Shown piece by piece: positions 1 to 8,168 of a stretch of DNA of 42,603 bases. Below the pieces are notes generated by a model that saw only the letters and a program-made list of their open reading frames with translations, was not told the DNA's origin and did no database searches. This DNA is from an uncultured Blastococcus sp. (GTDB lineage: Bacteria; Actinomycetota; Actinomycetes; Mycobacteriales; Geodermatophilaceae). Made by a program: the position numbers and the translations under genes. Location: the NCBI GenBank assembly GCA_902805535.1, contig CADCTN010000079.1:1-42603 (forward strand), given 5' to 3'. The number at the start of each line of letters is the position of its first letter. The first letter of the stretch is position 1.

Positions 1-1
1 C

Positions 2-847
2 ACCATCGGCCGCGAGGCCTACATGGACGCCGGTGACACGTTCGGCGACGTCGCGATCCTGCTCGATGCCGACAGCCCCACCGAGGTCCTCCAGCAGGCC
101 GCCACCCTCGAGCAGCTCGGCGAGGAGCGCACGCAGGTGCTGGGGCAGCTCGAGGTGGCCGAGGCCCAGGTTGCCCGGGCCGACGAGGCCGCCCGCACCG
201 CCGTGGCCGAGCGCGACCAGCTCGCCCACGCCGCCGCCGAGAAGCAGGCCGCCGCGAACGCGCAGCTGACCGCCGCGCAGGGAACCTACGACGCCGTCGC
301 CGCCGAGAAGGCCGCCCTCGACGCCCAGCTGCGTGAGGCCGAGATCCGGCTGCTGACGCTGCAGGGCGAACGGGACGCCCAGGCCGCATGGGACGCCCAG
401 CAGGCGGTGGCTGCGGCCGCGGCGCCCACGCTCCGCGCCGCCGGTGGCGCCGTCGCCCCGACCACCGGCCGGGTCACCAGCTGCTACGGGTCCCGCTGGG
501 GCACCCTGCACGCCGGTGTCGACATCGCGGCCCCCATCGGCACGCCGGTCTACACGCCCGAGGACGGCATCGTCCTGCAGGCCGGCCCCGCCAGCGGCTT
601 CGGCCTGGCCGTCGCCGTCCAGCACGGGGACGGGACCATCACCGTCTACGGGCACGTGAACCAGATGTTCGTCTCCGCCGGCCAGGTCGTGCAGGCCGGC
701 CAGCAGATCGCCGAGGTGGGCAATCGCGGCCAGTCCACCGGTCCGCACCTGCACTTCGAGGTGCACACCGGCGGCCTGTACGCCAACCGGGGCAACCCGG
801 TGCCGTGGCTCAGCGCCCGCGGCATCTCCCTCGGTGGGAGCTGCTGA
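2..847 (+). CDS. M23 family metallopeptidase with coiled-coil N-terminus (5' end outside window)
   Basis: The frame is open from the first bases of the window, so the true start lies upstream; the ATG at 23 is probably internal because the preceding codons continue a plausible helix. The visible N-terminal ~130 residues are Ala/Glu/Gln-rich heptad-like coiled coil, as in PcsB/RipA/EnvC-type cell-wall hydrolases. The C-terminal ~120 residues form a LytM/peptidase M23 domain: the LHAGVD segment carries the HxxxD zinc ligands and GPHLHFEVH carries the HxH motif. The family cleaves peptidoglycan cross-bridges outside the membrane, and the coiled coil usually regulates or localises the enzyme. A signal peptide would be expected upstream and cannot be checked. 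The hydrolase family is clear; the exact substrate is not. Confidence 0.88.
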   Translation, partial: TIGREAYMDAGDTFGDVAILLDADSPTEVLQQAATLEQLGEERTQVLGQLEVAEAQVARADEAARTAVAERDQLAHAAAEKQAAANAQLTAAQGTYDAVAAEKAALDAQLREAEIRLLTLQGERDAQAAWDAQQAVAAAAAPTLRAAGGAVAPTTGRVTSCYGSRWGTLHAGVDIAAPIGTPVYTPEDGIVLQAGPASGFGLAVAVQHGDGTITVYGHVNQMFVSAGQVVQAGQQIAEVGNRGQSTGPHLHFEVHTGGLYANRGNPVPWLSARGISLGGSC

Positions 848-891
848 GCCCTCGTCGAACTGGGTGCGGCGAGCCGGGCCGGATGCTGCGG

Positions 892-1767
892 TCAGCTCTT
901 GCGCAGGAGCCGGCCCAGCATCCCGCCCGCGCCGCCGACGGTGCGCGCGGCGAGCTGAAGGATGGGCCCGCCGGGGATGCCCGGCACCGCCTGCACGATC
1001 GGGGCCAGCCGCAACAGGCCGCCGACGTCGTGGACCTTGAGCCTGCGCAGGGCCACCGCGGGCACCGGGTTGATCCGGCCCGAGGCGGCATCCAGCAGGA
1101 GCTCCGCCGAACCTTCCACCGCGGGCCCGTCGATCCGGCCGGGGGACTCCTGCCGCACCGTCCACCCGCCGCTCGCGGACACGAAGGTCCAGCCGCCGTC
1201 AGGGGTGGCGAGCGTGACCGCCCCGTCGATGGACAGCGACGCGGCCAGCGCACCGGTCACATCGGTCAGCGCGGCGAGGCCGGACTGCAGGACCTCCGGC
1301 GGCGGGGGAGCCGCACCGCAGGAGACGAGGTCCAGGCCGTGGACGGCGAGCTCGTAGGCCTGCCCGAGGACGACGCTCAGCAGCGGGATGCGGCCCACGA
1401 CCGACACGGTGAGGGCGGTGTCGAGCTCCTCGGGCTCGTCGGCCAGGAAACGGGCGGTGGCCTCGCGGTTGCGGCGCAGGCCGGCGAGGACCTCCGCCCG
1501 GGACGCATCGCGGTGCGCGGCGGTGACCCGGGCGTTGGTGGCGTCGACGTCCGGCACCGTCCCCGTGCCACCGGCGCGCGCGGAGGCGATCAGGCCGGCC
1601 ATGGCGGTGTGGTCGTCCCAGCAGCCCAGGTGCACGCAGATCTCGTGTGCCCGCCAGCCCCCGAGCCGGGAGGCGTGGGTCAGGTCGACTGACCCGGCGC
1701 GCTCGATGAACGCGTCCCACGCGCCCAGGACCCGGTCTGCGACCTCGTCCCGGCCGGCGTCCGCCAT
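892..1767 (-). CDS. DinB/MDMPI-type enzyme (maleylpyruvate isomerase family)
   Basis: The protein is 291 aa from ATG 1767. The frame stays open upstream to 2040, but that part is Arg/Pro-rich, runs under the divergent gene and does not look coding. The N-terminal ~150 residues resemble the mycothiol-dependent maleylpyruvate isomerase N-domain (DinB-like four-helix bundle): the HEICVHLGCWDDH segment and the later AYELAVHGLDLV segment supply the expected metal-binding histidines. The C-terminal ~100 residues are compatible with the SCP2-like or MDMPI C-terminal domain (GAVTLATPDGGWTF). Actinobacteria have many paralogues, few characterised; some use mycothiol as thiol cofactor. The gene stands alone and diverges from the cyclase gene. 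The family call is fairly safe; the substrate is unknown. Confidence 0.75.
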   Translation of the reverse strand: MADAGRDEVADRVLGAWDAFIERAGSVDLTHASRLGGWRAHEICVHLGCWDDHTAMAGLIASARAGGTGTVPDVDATNARVTAAHRDASRAEVLAGLRRNREATARFLADEPEELDTALTVSVVGRIPLLSVVLGQAYELAVHGLDLVSCGAAPPPPEVLQSGLAALTDVTGALAASLSIDGAVTLATPDGGWTFVSASGGWTVRQESPGRIDGPAVEGSAELLLDAASGRINPVPAVALRRLKVHDVGGLLRLAPIVQAVPGIPGGPILQLAARTVGGAGGMLGRLLRKS

Positions 1768-1930
1768 GCCCTGGTGTCCTCGCACGCCTGCCGCCCTACC
1801 CCTGCGGCGCCCGGGCAGACGTCGAACCCGGAGGCGGGGGAGTGGCGCTCGCCACGGCCCCGTGCTGGACGCCCCCCTGAGGGGTGACATCGAGGTCAAG
1901 GACCGGCGCCGTCGGGCCGATCGCCGGACT

Positions 1931-3070
1931 GTGACCGTTCGACTCCCTGGAGACCGCCGCGGGGCCGACGCGCCCGCCGCTCCCAGGTCCGGCTTCTTCT
2001 CCAGGATAGGTGCCGCCCTGCTCGCCGGCCTGTACCGCACGCTGGCCGAGGACGCCGATCGGGCCGCCTACTGGGTGCGCCACGTGCGCAACGGTGTGCT
2101 GCTGACCGAGATCGCCGCGTGGTCGACCGTCGGATACACGTTCCTCACCGAGACCCCGGCCCGCCACCACCCCGTGATCCTGGCGCTCGCGGGCGTTGTG
2201 ATCGTCGCCGTTCCCGGGCTCCTCCTGCTGCCGCTGCACGAGATGATGCGGGACTCCCGCGGGCCGACGCTGTTCTACCTGTGGAGCTGCACGACGACCG
2301 TCGTGGTCATCATCGGCACGCGACTGGACGGGGGCGCGTCGAGCCCGCTCGACGGTCTGCTCTTCGTGACGCTGACCTTCACGGCGGTGGCCTACTCCCC
2401 GTACGGCGTGGTGGCCACGGGCGTCATGATGACCAGCAGCTACTTCCTCTTCGTCGAACTGCCCGGCGTGAGCACCTCGGGACTGTTCTTCCTCACGTTG
2501 CTCGGCTCGATCACCATGATCTGCGCCCTGGCCTCCGCCAACTCCTGGGCGGCCCACGACCGGCAGGTCATGCTCATCCGCACTCAGGAGACCCTCGCGG
2601 CCACGGATCCGCTCACCGGCATCCCCAACCGGCGGGCCTTCATGGACCGGGTGGCGAGTGCGGTGCGCGACGCGGCCCGCGACCAGCGGACCGCCGTCTG
2701 CCTCGTCGACCTCGACGGGTTCAAGGCCGTCAACGACGCCGGCGGGCACGCGGCCGGCGACGCCATCCTGAAGGCCGTCGGCATCGCCCTGGGAGGGGCG
2801 GTCCGGGAGACCGACACCGTCGCCCGGCTGGGCGGCGACGAGTTCGCCGTCCTCGCCGACGCCTCGGCGGGCACCTCGGGCGAGATGCTCGCCGAGCGCC
2901 TCCGGGCCGCCGTCGCCCACGCCGGGGGCGTGGCAGGGGTGACCGCCAGCGTCGGGGTGGCCGAGGTCGAGCCCGGGGACGACGTGGAGGCGCTCATGCA
3001 CCGCGCGGACGCCGCCATGTACCGGTCCAAGACCGCCGGCGGGAACCGGGTCAGCAGCCTCGCGTACTGA
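1931..3070 (+). CDS. Membrane-anchored diguanylate cyclase (GGDEF domain)
   Basis: From GTG 1931 the protein is 379 aa; another in-frame GTG at 1862 is possible, and neither has a strong ribosome site. Residues ~55-205 hold about six hydrophobic segments forming a membrane sensor domain I cannot assign to a named MASE family. From ~residue 223 a GGDEF domain follows (DPLTGIPNRRAF opening). The catalytic GGDEF motif is intact at residues 301-305, and RETD at 292-295 sits exactly five residues before it, matching the RxxD inhibitory I-site. The enzyme should make cyclic di-GMP from two GTP at the membrane, with product feedback. There is no EAL domain. The signal sensed is unknown. Confidence 0.9.
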   Translation: MTVRLPGDRRGADAPAAPRSGFFSRIGAALLAGLYRTLAEDADRAAYWVRHVRNGVLLTEIAAWSTVGYTFLTETPARHHPVILALAGVVIVAVPGLLLLPLHEMMRDSRGPTLFYLWSCTTTVVVIIGTRLDGGASSPLDGLLFVTLTFTAVAYSPYGVVATGVMMTSSYFLFVELPGVSTSGLFFLTLLGSITMICALASANSWAAHDRQVMLIRTQETLAATDPLTGIPNRRAFMDRVASAVRDAARDQRTAVCLVDLDGFKAVNDAGGHAAGDAILKAVGIALGGAVRETDTVARLGGDEFAVLADASAGTSGEMLAERLRAAVAHAGGVAGVTASVGVAEVEPGDDVEALMHRADAAMYRSKTAGGNRVSSLAY

Positions 3071-3447
3071 GCCGCGCGGCGCGCCTCCCGTCCTCCCGCG
3101 GGTCGCTGGATGACTCTGCGTGATGGCACGGGCGGTATTGCTCACACTACCGACGATCGCCACCCGGCCGGCTGCGCGATGGCGGGGGCGTGGCTCCGGG
3201 CAACTCGCCAGGATGGGTGGACGTGTCTCCACGAGCGTGATATTGGCGCTTGACCAGCAACTAAGCAGGACGGAGATGACCTTCAGTCACATTCGCACCA
3301 TCCGTCCCAGCCGGGCTGGCGCGATCCCCCCTCCATCGTGCACACTGGTCCCAGGAGCCCTGCTCCGTCATTGCCGAATACAGCGCGTCACCGAGTCGAC
3401 TGGTCCGTAGGGGAAGACGAGACCAATCGAGTCGATGGAGGTGCCTC
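3071..3447. other. 377-bp gap with nested hairpins
   Basis: No convincing coding frame on either strand. The gap carries the leader of the DUF3145 gene. Two structures stand out: a nested inverted repeat at 3268-3307 (outer arms GGACGGA and TCCGTCC, inner arms TGAC and GTCA) and a hairpin at 3319-3341 with a C-only/T loop. No clear -35/-10 pair is visible, although a TTGACC hexamer lies at 3250-3255. Confidence 0.5.
3319..3341 (+). other. Hairpin with C-rich loop, 6C-RNA-like
   Basis: GCGCGAT (3319-3325) pairs with ATCGTGC (3335-3341), including one G-T wobble, around the 9-nt loop CCCCCCTCC. Hairpins with six or more loop cytosines are the mark of the actinobacterial 6C small RNA, but that RNA has two such hairpins and I find only one here. 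It may be part of a leader or small RNA ahead of the DUF3145 gene. Low confidence. Confidence 0.25.
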
Positions 3448-3948
3448 GTGCAGCGACGGTCTACCCAGGGTGTCGTCTTCGTGCACGCGTGCCCGAAGGC
3501 GCTCTGCCAGCACGTCGAGTGGGCGCTCGAGCGCGTCGTCGGCGCGCCGGTCTCCCTGTCGTGGGCTGACCAGCCCGCGGCACACGGTTCCTACCGTGCC
3601 GAGGTGGCCTGGACGGGTGCGCCCGGTACCGCCGCTCGGTTGGTCGCTGCCCTCCGGGCGTGGCCGATGCTGCGCTTCGAGGTCACCGAGGAAGCCAGTC
3701 ACGGCAACGACGGCGAGCGGATGTCCTACGTGCCCGGTCACGGGGTCTTCCGCGCGCCGACCAGCGCCAACGGCGACATCATGATCAGCGAGCAGCAGCT
3801 CCGGCAGCTCGCCGCGACGGCCTCGTCGGCCGAGGCCTTCCGGCACGGCGTCGACGAGCTCCTGGGCGCGGCGTGGGACTCCGACCTCGAGATCTACCGC
3901 CACGCCGGCGACGGCAGCCCGGTCACCTGGCTGCACCAGGTCGTCTGA
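3448..3948 (+). CDS. DUF3145 domain-containing protein
   Basis: 166 aa, starting at GTG 3448 with GGAG seven bases upstream. The opening RSTQGVVFVHACPKALCQHVEWA and the central MSYVPGHGVFRA segment are characteristic of actinobacterial DUF3145 proteins, which as far as I recall often lie beside the FAS-II/accD block, as here. There is no signal peptide or membrane segment, so the protein is probably cytosolic; the function is unknown. It is convergent with accD, separated by a strong hairpin. Confidence 0.85.
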   Translation: MQRRSTQGVVFVHACPKALCQHVEWALERVVGAPVSLSWADQPAAHGSYRAEVAWTGAPGTAARLVAALRAWPMLRFEVTEEASHGNDGERMSYVPGHGVFRAPTSANGDIMISEQQLRQLAATASSAEAFRHGVDELLGAAWDSDLEIYRHAGDGSPVTWLHQVV

Positions 3949-4008
3949 GATCACAGCTCCGCTACGACCCGCCCCGGTGCCACGGGCAGTCGTCGTAGCC
4001 TGAGAACC

Positions 4009-4049
4009 GGTCGTCCGGGCGCCGTCGGGGAAGCGGCGTCCGGACGACC
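4009..4049 (+). terminator. Intrinsic-type terminator hairpin between DUF3145 and accD
   Basis: Two 16-nt arms (4009-4024 and 4034-4049) pair with a single mismatch around a 9-nt loop, followed by a short T/C-rich run. It lies 60 bp past the DUF3145 stop and 46 bp past the accD stop on the opposite strand, so it may serve both convergent genes. Confidence 0.75.
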
Positions 4050-4094
4050 TCTCTCGTCGGTGAGGTACGGCAGGGGCCCGGCAAGGGCCCCGCC

Positions 4095-5507
4095 TCAGAG
4101 CGGGATGTTCCCGTGGGCCCCACGCCCGGGAGGAACGGCGGCGAGCGCGGCGACCAGCCTGCGCCTGGTCTGCGACGGCTCCACCACCTCGTCCACGACG
4201 CCGATCTGCAGCGCCCGGTTCACGCCGCCGGCGATCCGCTCGTGCTCCTCGGCGAGCTGCGCGTGCAGCGCCTCGCGCTCGCCCGGCGGGACGGCGGCCA
4301 GCTTCTTGCGGTGCAGGATGCCGACCGCGGCCTTCGCGCCCATGACGGCGACCTCGGCACCGGGCCAGGCGAACACCGCGGTGGCCCCCAGGGATCGCGC
4401 GTTCATCGCGATGTACGCGCCGCCGAAGGACTTGCGGGTCACCAGCGTCACCCGCGGGACCACCGCCTCGGCGAAGGCGTGCAGCAGCTTCGCCCCGCGC
4501 CGCACCACGCCGTCCCACTCCTGGCCGACACCGGGCAGGTAGCCGGGCACGTCGACGAGCACGACCAGCGGCACCCCGAAGGCGTCGCACATGCGCACGA
4601 ACCGGGCGGCCTTCTCCGCCGAGGCGGAGTCCAGGCACCCGCCCAGGCGCAGCGGGTTGTTGGCGATCACCCCCACGGTCCGTCCGGCCAGCCGCCCGAG
4701 GGTGGTGACGACGTTCGGCGCGAAGCGCGGGTGCATCTCCAGGCCGGGGCCGTCGAGCAGGGTGGCAATGAGCGGCTTCACGTCGTAGGCGCGCTGCTTC
4801 TGCTCGGGCAGCAGTGCGCCCAGGTCGACGTCCGCCTCGTTCTCGACCGACGCGAAGGTGCCCTGGGCTGCCAGCAGGTCCACCGCCATGCGGGCGGTCT
4901 CCAGCGCCGCCGGCTCGGAGTCGGTGACGACGTGGACGACGCCGCTGCGCCGGCCGTGCGTGTCGGGGCCGCCCAGCTTCTCCTGGTCGACGTCCTCACC
5001 GGTCACCGAGCGGACGACGTCGGGACCGGTGACGAAGACGCGACCGGCCGGCCCCATGATCACCAGGTCGGTCAGCGCCGGTCCGTAGGCCGCGCCGCCG
5101 GCGGCCGGGCCCAGGACGACGGAGATCTGCGGGATCCGGCCCGAGGCCCGGACCATCGCCGCGAACACCTCACCGACCGCGTGCAGGGCGGTGACGCCCT
5201 CGGCCAGCCGGGCGCCGCCGGAGTGCCAGATGCCGACCGAGGGCACCCGCTCGCGCAGCGAGGTGTCGATGGCGTCGACGATGTGCCGGCAGCCGTCGAC
5301 GCCCATGGCGCCGCCCATCACCGTCGGATCGGTGCAGAAGGCGACCACCGGGCTGCCGTTCACGGTGCCGCGCGCGGCGAGGACGCCGGAGGTGTCGCGG
5401 GCGGCGAGGAGCTGCACCGACCCCGGGTCGAAGAACCGCTGGAGGCGGTCCTCGGGGTCGCGCGGGTCGGGGGTCGGCAGGGTGGGGGCGGCCTGCACGG
5501 TTGTCAC
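4095..5507 (-). CDS. accD: Acyl-CoA carboxylase carboxyltransferase (beta) subunit, AccD6-like
   Basis: 470 aa, with a GAGGAGAGCTC ribosome site just upstream of ATG 5507. The protein has the two crotonase-fold carboxyltransferase halves. The first has the oxyanion-type glycine cluster in LGPAAGGAAYGPALTD and the GPDVVRSVTGEDV segment; the second has TRKSFGGAYIAMNA and FAWPGAEVAVMG. It transfers the carboxyl group from biotin on a separate AccA/AccB-type alpha subunit to acetyl-CoA and/or propionyl-CoA, giving malonyl-CoA or methylmalonyl-CoA. Its place as last gene of the fab cluster matches mycobacterial accD6, the malonyl-CoA supplier for FAS-II. The biotinylated subunit is not in this window. 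Substrate preference cannot be read from sequence alone. Confidence 0.92.
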   Translation of the reverse strand: MTTVQAAPTLPTPDPRDPEDRLQRFFDPGSVQLLAARDTSGVLAARGTVNGSPVVAFCTDPTVMGGAMGVDGCRHIVDAIDTSLRERVPSVGIWHSGGARLAEGVTALHAVGEVFAAMVRASGRIPQISVVLGPAAGGAAYGPALTDLVIMGPAGRVFVTGPDVVRSVTGEDVDQEKLGGPDTHGRRSGVVHVVTDSEPAALETARMAVDLLAAQGTFASVENEADVDLGALLPEQKQRAYDVKPLIATLLDGPGLEMHPRFAPNVVTTLGRLAGRTVGVIANNPLRLGGCLDSASAEKAARFVRMCDAFGVPLVVLVDVPGYLPGVGQEWDGVVRRGAKLLHAFAEAVVPRVTLVTRKSFGGAYIAMNARSLGATAVFAWPGAEVAVMGAKAAVGILHRKKLAAVPPGEREALHAQLAEEHERIAGGVNRALQIGVVDEVVEPSQTRRRLVAALAAVPPGRGAHGNIPL

Positions 5508-5554
5508 GAGCTCTCCTCGCTGGGCGGGACGGGGCCGGGCTGTCGGGGACGGCG

Positions 5555-5596
5555 TCTAGGCCGGGTACATCTAGGCCGGGTACTTCTAGGCCGTGG
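5555..5596. repeat. 15-bp tandem repeat spanning the fabF stop codon
   Basis: The unit TCTAGGCCGGGTACA occurs at 5555-5569, again at 5570-5584 with the last base changed, and a partial third copy starts at 5585. Each copy holds CTA, which is TAG on the minus strand. Because the unit length is a multiple of three, fabF is followed by two further in-frame TAG stops. Confidence 0.85.
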
Positions 5597-6827
5597 TGAA
5601 GACGAGCGCGATGTTGTGGCCGCCGAAGCCGAAGGAGTCGTTGACGGCTGCCGTGAGGGTGGTGCGCCGGGGCTCGTGGCGCACGATGTCGAGCGCCTGG
5701 ACGGCCGCGTCGTCGTCCGGGTTGTCCAGGTTGGCCGTCGCCGGCACCACCTGCTCGCGCAGCGCCAGGATGGTGAAGATCGACTCCAGGGCGCCGGCGG
5801 CGCCCAGCAGGTGGCCGGTCTGGCTCTTCGTGGCGCTCACCAGGACGTGGTCGCCCAGCGAGGAGCGGATCGCGGCCGCCTCGGCCGTGTCGCCGACGGG
5901 GGTCGACGTGGCGTGGGCGTTCACGTGCCCGATGTCGGCGGTGCTGAGCCCGGCGTCCCGGATCGCGGCGGTGATCGCCCGGCCGGCGCCCTCGCCCTCG
6001 GGGTGGGGGGCGACGAGGTCGTAGCCGTCGGCGGTCGCGCCGGCGCCGGCCAGGCGCGCGTGGATGCGGGCCCCCCGGGCCTTCGCCGCGTCGGCCCGCT
6101 CGAGCACGATGCAGGCCGCGCCCTCGCCGAGCACGAAACCGTCGCGGGCCTTGTCGAACGGGCGGGAGGCGCGCTCGGGCTCGTCGTTGCGGGTGGACAT
6201 CGCGCGCATCGCGGCGAACCCGGCCATGGGCAGCGGGTGCACGCAGGCCTCGGTCCCGCCGACGACGACGACGTCCGCGCGGTCGAAGCGCAGCAGGTCC
6301 AGCCCCCAGCGGATCGCCTCGGCGCCGGACGCGCAGGCGCTGACCGGGGCGTGCACGCCGCCCTTGGCGCCGATGGCCAGGCCGACGGCCGCGGCGGGCC
6401 CGTTGGGCATGAGCATCGGGATGGTGAAGGGGGAGACCCGCTTGGGGCCCTTCTCCTCCAGGACGTCGTCCTGGCCGAGCAGGGTGAGCGCGCCACCGAT
6501 GCCGGTGCCGATGACGACGGCGACCCGCTCGGCGGGCACGCCGGCGTCGGCGGCCCCCGAGTCCCGCCACGCCTCCTCGGCGGCGATCACGGCCACCTGC
6601 TGGCTGCGGTCCAGGCGCCGGGCGCGCACCCGGTCGATCTGGTCCGCCGGGTCGGTGGCCAGCCGGGCCACCAGCTGGGCGGGGTAGTCCTTGATCCAGT
6701 CGTCGGTGATCCGGCTGACCCCCGACCGCCCGGCGAGCAGCGCGTCCCAGGTGCTGGCGACGTCGCCGCCCAGAGGCGTGGTGGCACCGAGTCCGGTGAC
6801 GACGACGTCGGTGACGGACGTGCTCAT
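5586..6827 (-). CDS. fabF: Beta-ketoacyl-ACP synthase II (FabF/KasA type)
   Basis: 413 aa, normal for the family, with an AGGAGG ribosome site a few bases before ATG 6827. The thiolase-fold catalytic triad is intact: nucleophile Cys165 in APVSACASGAE, His305 in HVNAHATSTP and His339 in KSQTGHLLGAAG. The enzyme condenses malonyl-ACP with growing acyl-ACP in the cytosolic type II fatty acid cycle. It lies 44 bp downstream of acpP and is co-oriented with fabH, fabD and accD. Only one KAS-II gene is present, unlike the kasA-kasB pair of mycobacteria. Confidence 0.96.
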   Translation of the reverse strand: MSTSVTDVVVTGLGATTPLGGDVASTWDALLAGRSGVSRITDDWIKDYPAQLVARLATDPADQIDRVRARRLDRSQQVAVIAAEEAWRDSGAADAGVPAERVAVVIGTGIGGALTLLGQDDVLEEKGPKRVSPFTIPMLMPNGPAAAVGLAIGAKGGVHAPVSACASGAEAIRWGLDLLRFDRADVVVVGGTEACVHPLPMAGFAAMRAMSTRNDEPERASRPFDKARDGFVLGEGAACIVLERADAAKARGARIHARLAGAGATADGYDLVAPHPEGEGAGRAITAAIRDAGLSTADIGHVNAHATSTPVGDTAEAAAIRSSLGDHVLVSATKSQTGHLLGAAGALESIFTILALREQVVPATANLDNPDDDAAVQALDIVRHEPRRTTLTAAVNDSFGFGGHNIALVFTTA

Positions 6828-6871
6828 GACGATTCCTCCTGGTGCTGCTGCCGGGCGGTGGTGGGGTGCTC

Positions 6872-7114
6872 TTACTGGTTCTTCTCGATGTAGCTGATCG
6901 CGTCGCCGACGGTCTTGATGTTGCCGAGCTCGTCGTCGGGGATGGCGACACCGAACTTGTCCTCGACGGCGGTGGCGATCTCCACCATCGACAGCGAGTC
7001 GACATCGAGGTCGTCGGTGAACGACTTCTCGGGGGTGGCGTCGGCCGGGGTCACACCGGCGACCTCCTCCAGGATTTCGGCGATACCGGCCTGGATGTCT
7101 GCGGTGCTGGGCAC
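6872..7114 (-). CDS. acpP: Acyl carrier protein
   Basis: 80 aa from GTG 7114, preceded by AGAGAGGAC. The protein is acidic, with the DSLS motif placing the 4'-phosphopantetheine attachment at Ser40 at the start of helix II. It ends close to the canonical ACP length and lacks the long tail of mycobacterial AcpM. It carries acyl intermediates for FabD, FabH and FabF, which flank it. Confidence 0.96.
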   Translation of the reverse strand: MPSTADIQAGIAEILEEVAGVTPADATPEKSFTDDLDVDSLSMVEIATAVEDKFGVAIPDDELGNIKTVGDAISYIEKNQ

Positions 7115-7199
7115 GCGGGGTCCTCTCTCTCGGATGGTGACGCCAGGCCGACCGGCCCGTCGTCGTCGTCCGGGACGCGTGTCCCGGCAGTCGGTGGGG

Positions 7200-8168
7200 T
7201 CAGGGCAGGACCAGGACCTGGCCGGCGAAGGTGAGCCCCGCGCCGTAGCCGAGCACGAGGGCGAGGTCGCCGCTCTTCGCCTCGCCGCTCTCCAGCAGCG
7301 CCGACAGCGCCAGCGGCACGGACGCCGACGACGTGTTGCCCGAGCGCACGATGTCGCGGGCGATGACCGTCCGTTCCGGCAGATTCAGCCGCTTGGCCAT
7401 GAGCTCGATGATGCGGAGGTTGGCCTGGTGCGGGGCGAAGACGTCGATGTCCTCGGGCCCCACGCCTGCGCGACGCATCGCCTCGACGAGGGTGTCGGTG
7501 AGCTTCGAGGTGGCCCAGCGGTACACCGCCTGGCCCGCCATGCTCATGCCCGTCTCACCCTGCGGGATGGCGATGGCCTCGTGCAGGTCGCCGTCGCTGC
7601 CCCACACGACCGGGCCGATCGCGGGCTCATCGGACGGCCCGACCACGGCAGCGCCGGCGCCGTCGGCGAAGATGATCGCGGTCGACCGGTCGGTCAGGTC
7701 GGTGTAGTCGGTCAGCCGTTCACCGCCGACGACCAGGGCGTTGCGCGCCGATCCCGAACGGATCGCGTCGGCCGCCGCACTGAGCGCATAGCACCAGCCG
7801 GCGCACCCGGCGTTGACGTCGAACGCGCCCGGTCGTGGCACGCCGATCTGGTGGGCGATGCGCGGAGCCAGACCCGGGATGGCCTTCGGCGGGCTGGTCG
7901 TGGCCAGCAGCACGAGGTCGATGTCGCTGGCATCGAGGCCGCTGGCTGCCAGCGCCTTGCCGCCCGCGGCGACCGACATCTCCACGAGCGTCTCGTCGGG
8001 CTCGGCCCAGCGGCGCTCGGCGATGCCGACGCGTGACTGGATCCACTCGTCGTTGGTGTCCATCATCTGCGCCAACTCGTCGTTGGTGACCCGCCGACGA
8101 GGGCGGTAGCTCCCGATGCCCAGGATGCGGGCGCCGGGGACGCCCTGCGGCAGCTGCAGTCCGGTCAT
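7200..8168 (-). CDS. fabH: Beta-ketoacyl-ACP synthase III
   Basis: 322 aa, with ATG 8168 overlapping the fabD stop as ATGA. The Cys-His-Asn triad is visible: Cys122 in NAGCAGWCYAL, His247 in FAPHQANLRI and Asn278 in RSGNTSSASVPLAL. The enzyme starts fatty acid synthesis by condensing an acyl-CoA with malonyl-ACP; actinobacterial members often prefer branched-chain primers, but that cannot be decided here. Overlap with fabD implies translational coupling. Confidence 0.95.
   Translation of the reverse strand: MTGLQLPQGVPGARILGIGSYRPRRRVTNDELAQMMDTNDEWIQSRVGIAERRWAEPDETLVEMSVAAGGKALAASGLDASDIDLVLLATTSPPKAIPGLAPRIAHQIGVPRPGAFDVNAGCAGWCYALSAAADAIRSGSARNALVVGGERLTDYTDLTDRSTAIIFADGAGAAVVGPSDEPAIGPVVWGSDGDLHEAIAIPQGETGMSMAGQAVYRWATSKLTDTLVEAMRRAGVGPEDIDVFAPHQANLRIIELMAKRLNLPERTVIARDIVRSGNTSSASVPLALSALLESGEAKSGDLALVLGYGAGLTFAGQVLVLP

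Noticed and set aside
1388-1930. N-terminal extension of the diguanylate cyclase frame
   Set aside because: Runs antisense through the DinB/MDMPI-type gene and is Arg/Ser/Pro-rich without membrane or domain character.
3160-3240. A known c-di-GMP or c-di-AMP riboswitch near the cyclase gene
   Set aside because: GGCTCCGGGCAACTCGCC looks suggestive, but the conserved blocks and order of those classes are missing.
4113-6893. 926-codon plus-strand open frame across accD and fabF
   Set aside because: A shadow frame caused by high GC at third codon positions; low-complexity Gly/Arg/His/Asp sequence with no family motifs, while the minus strand encodes intact enzymes.
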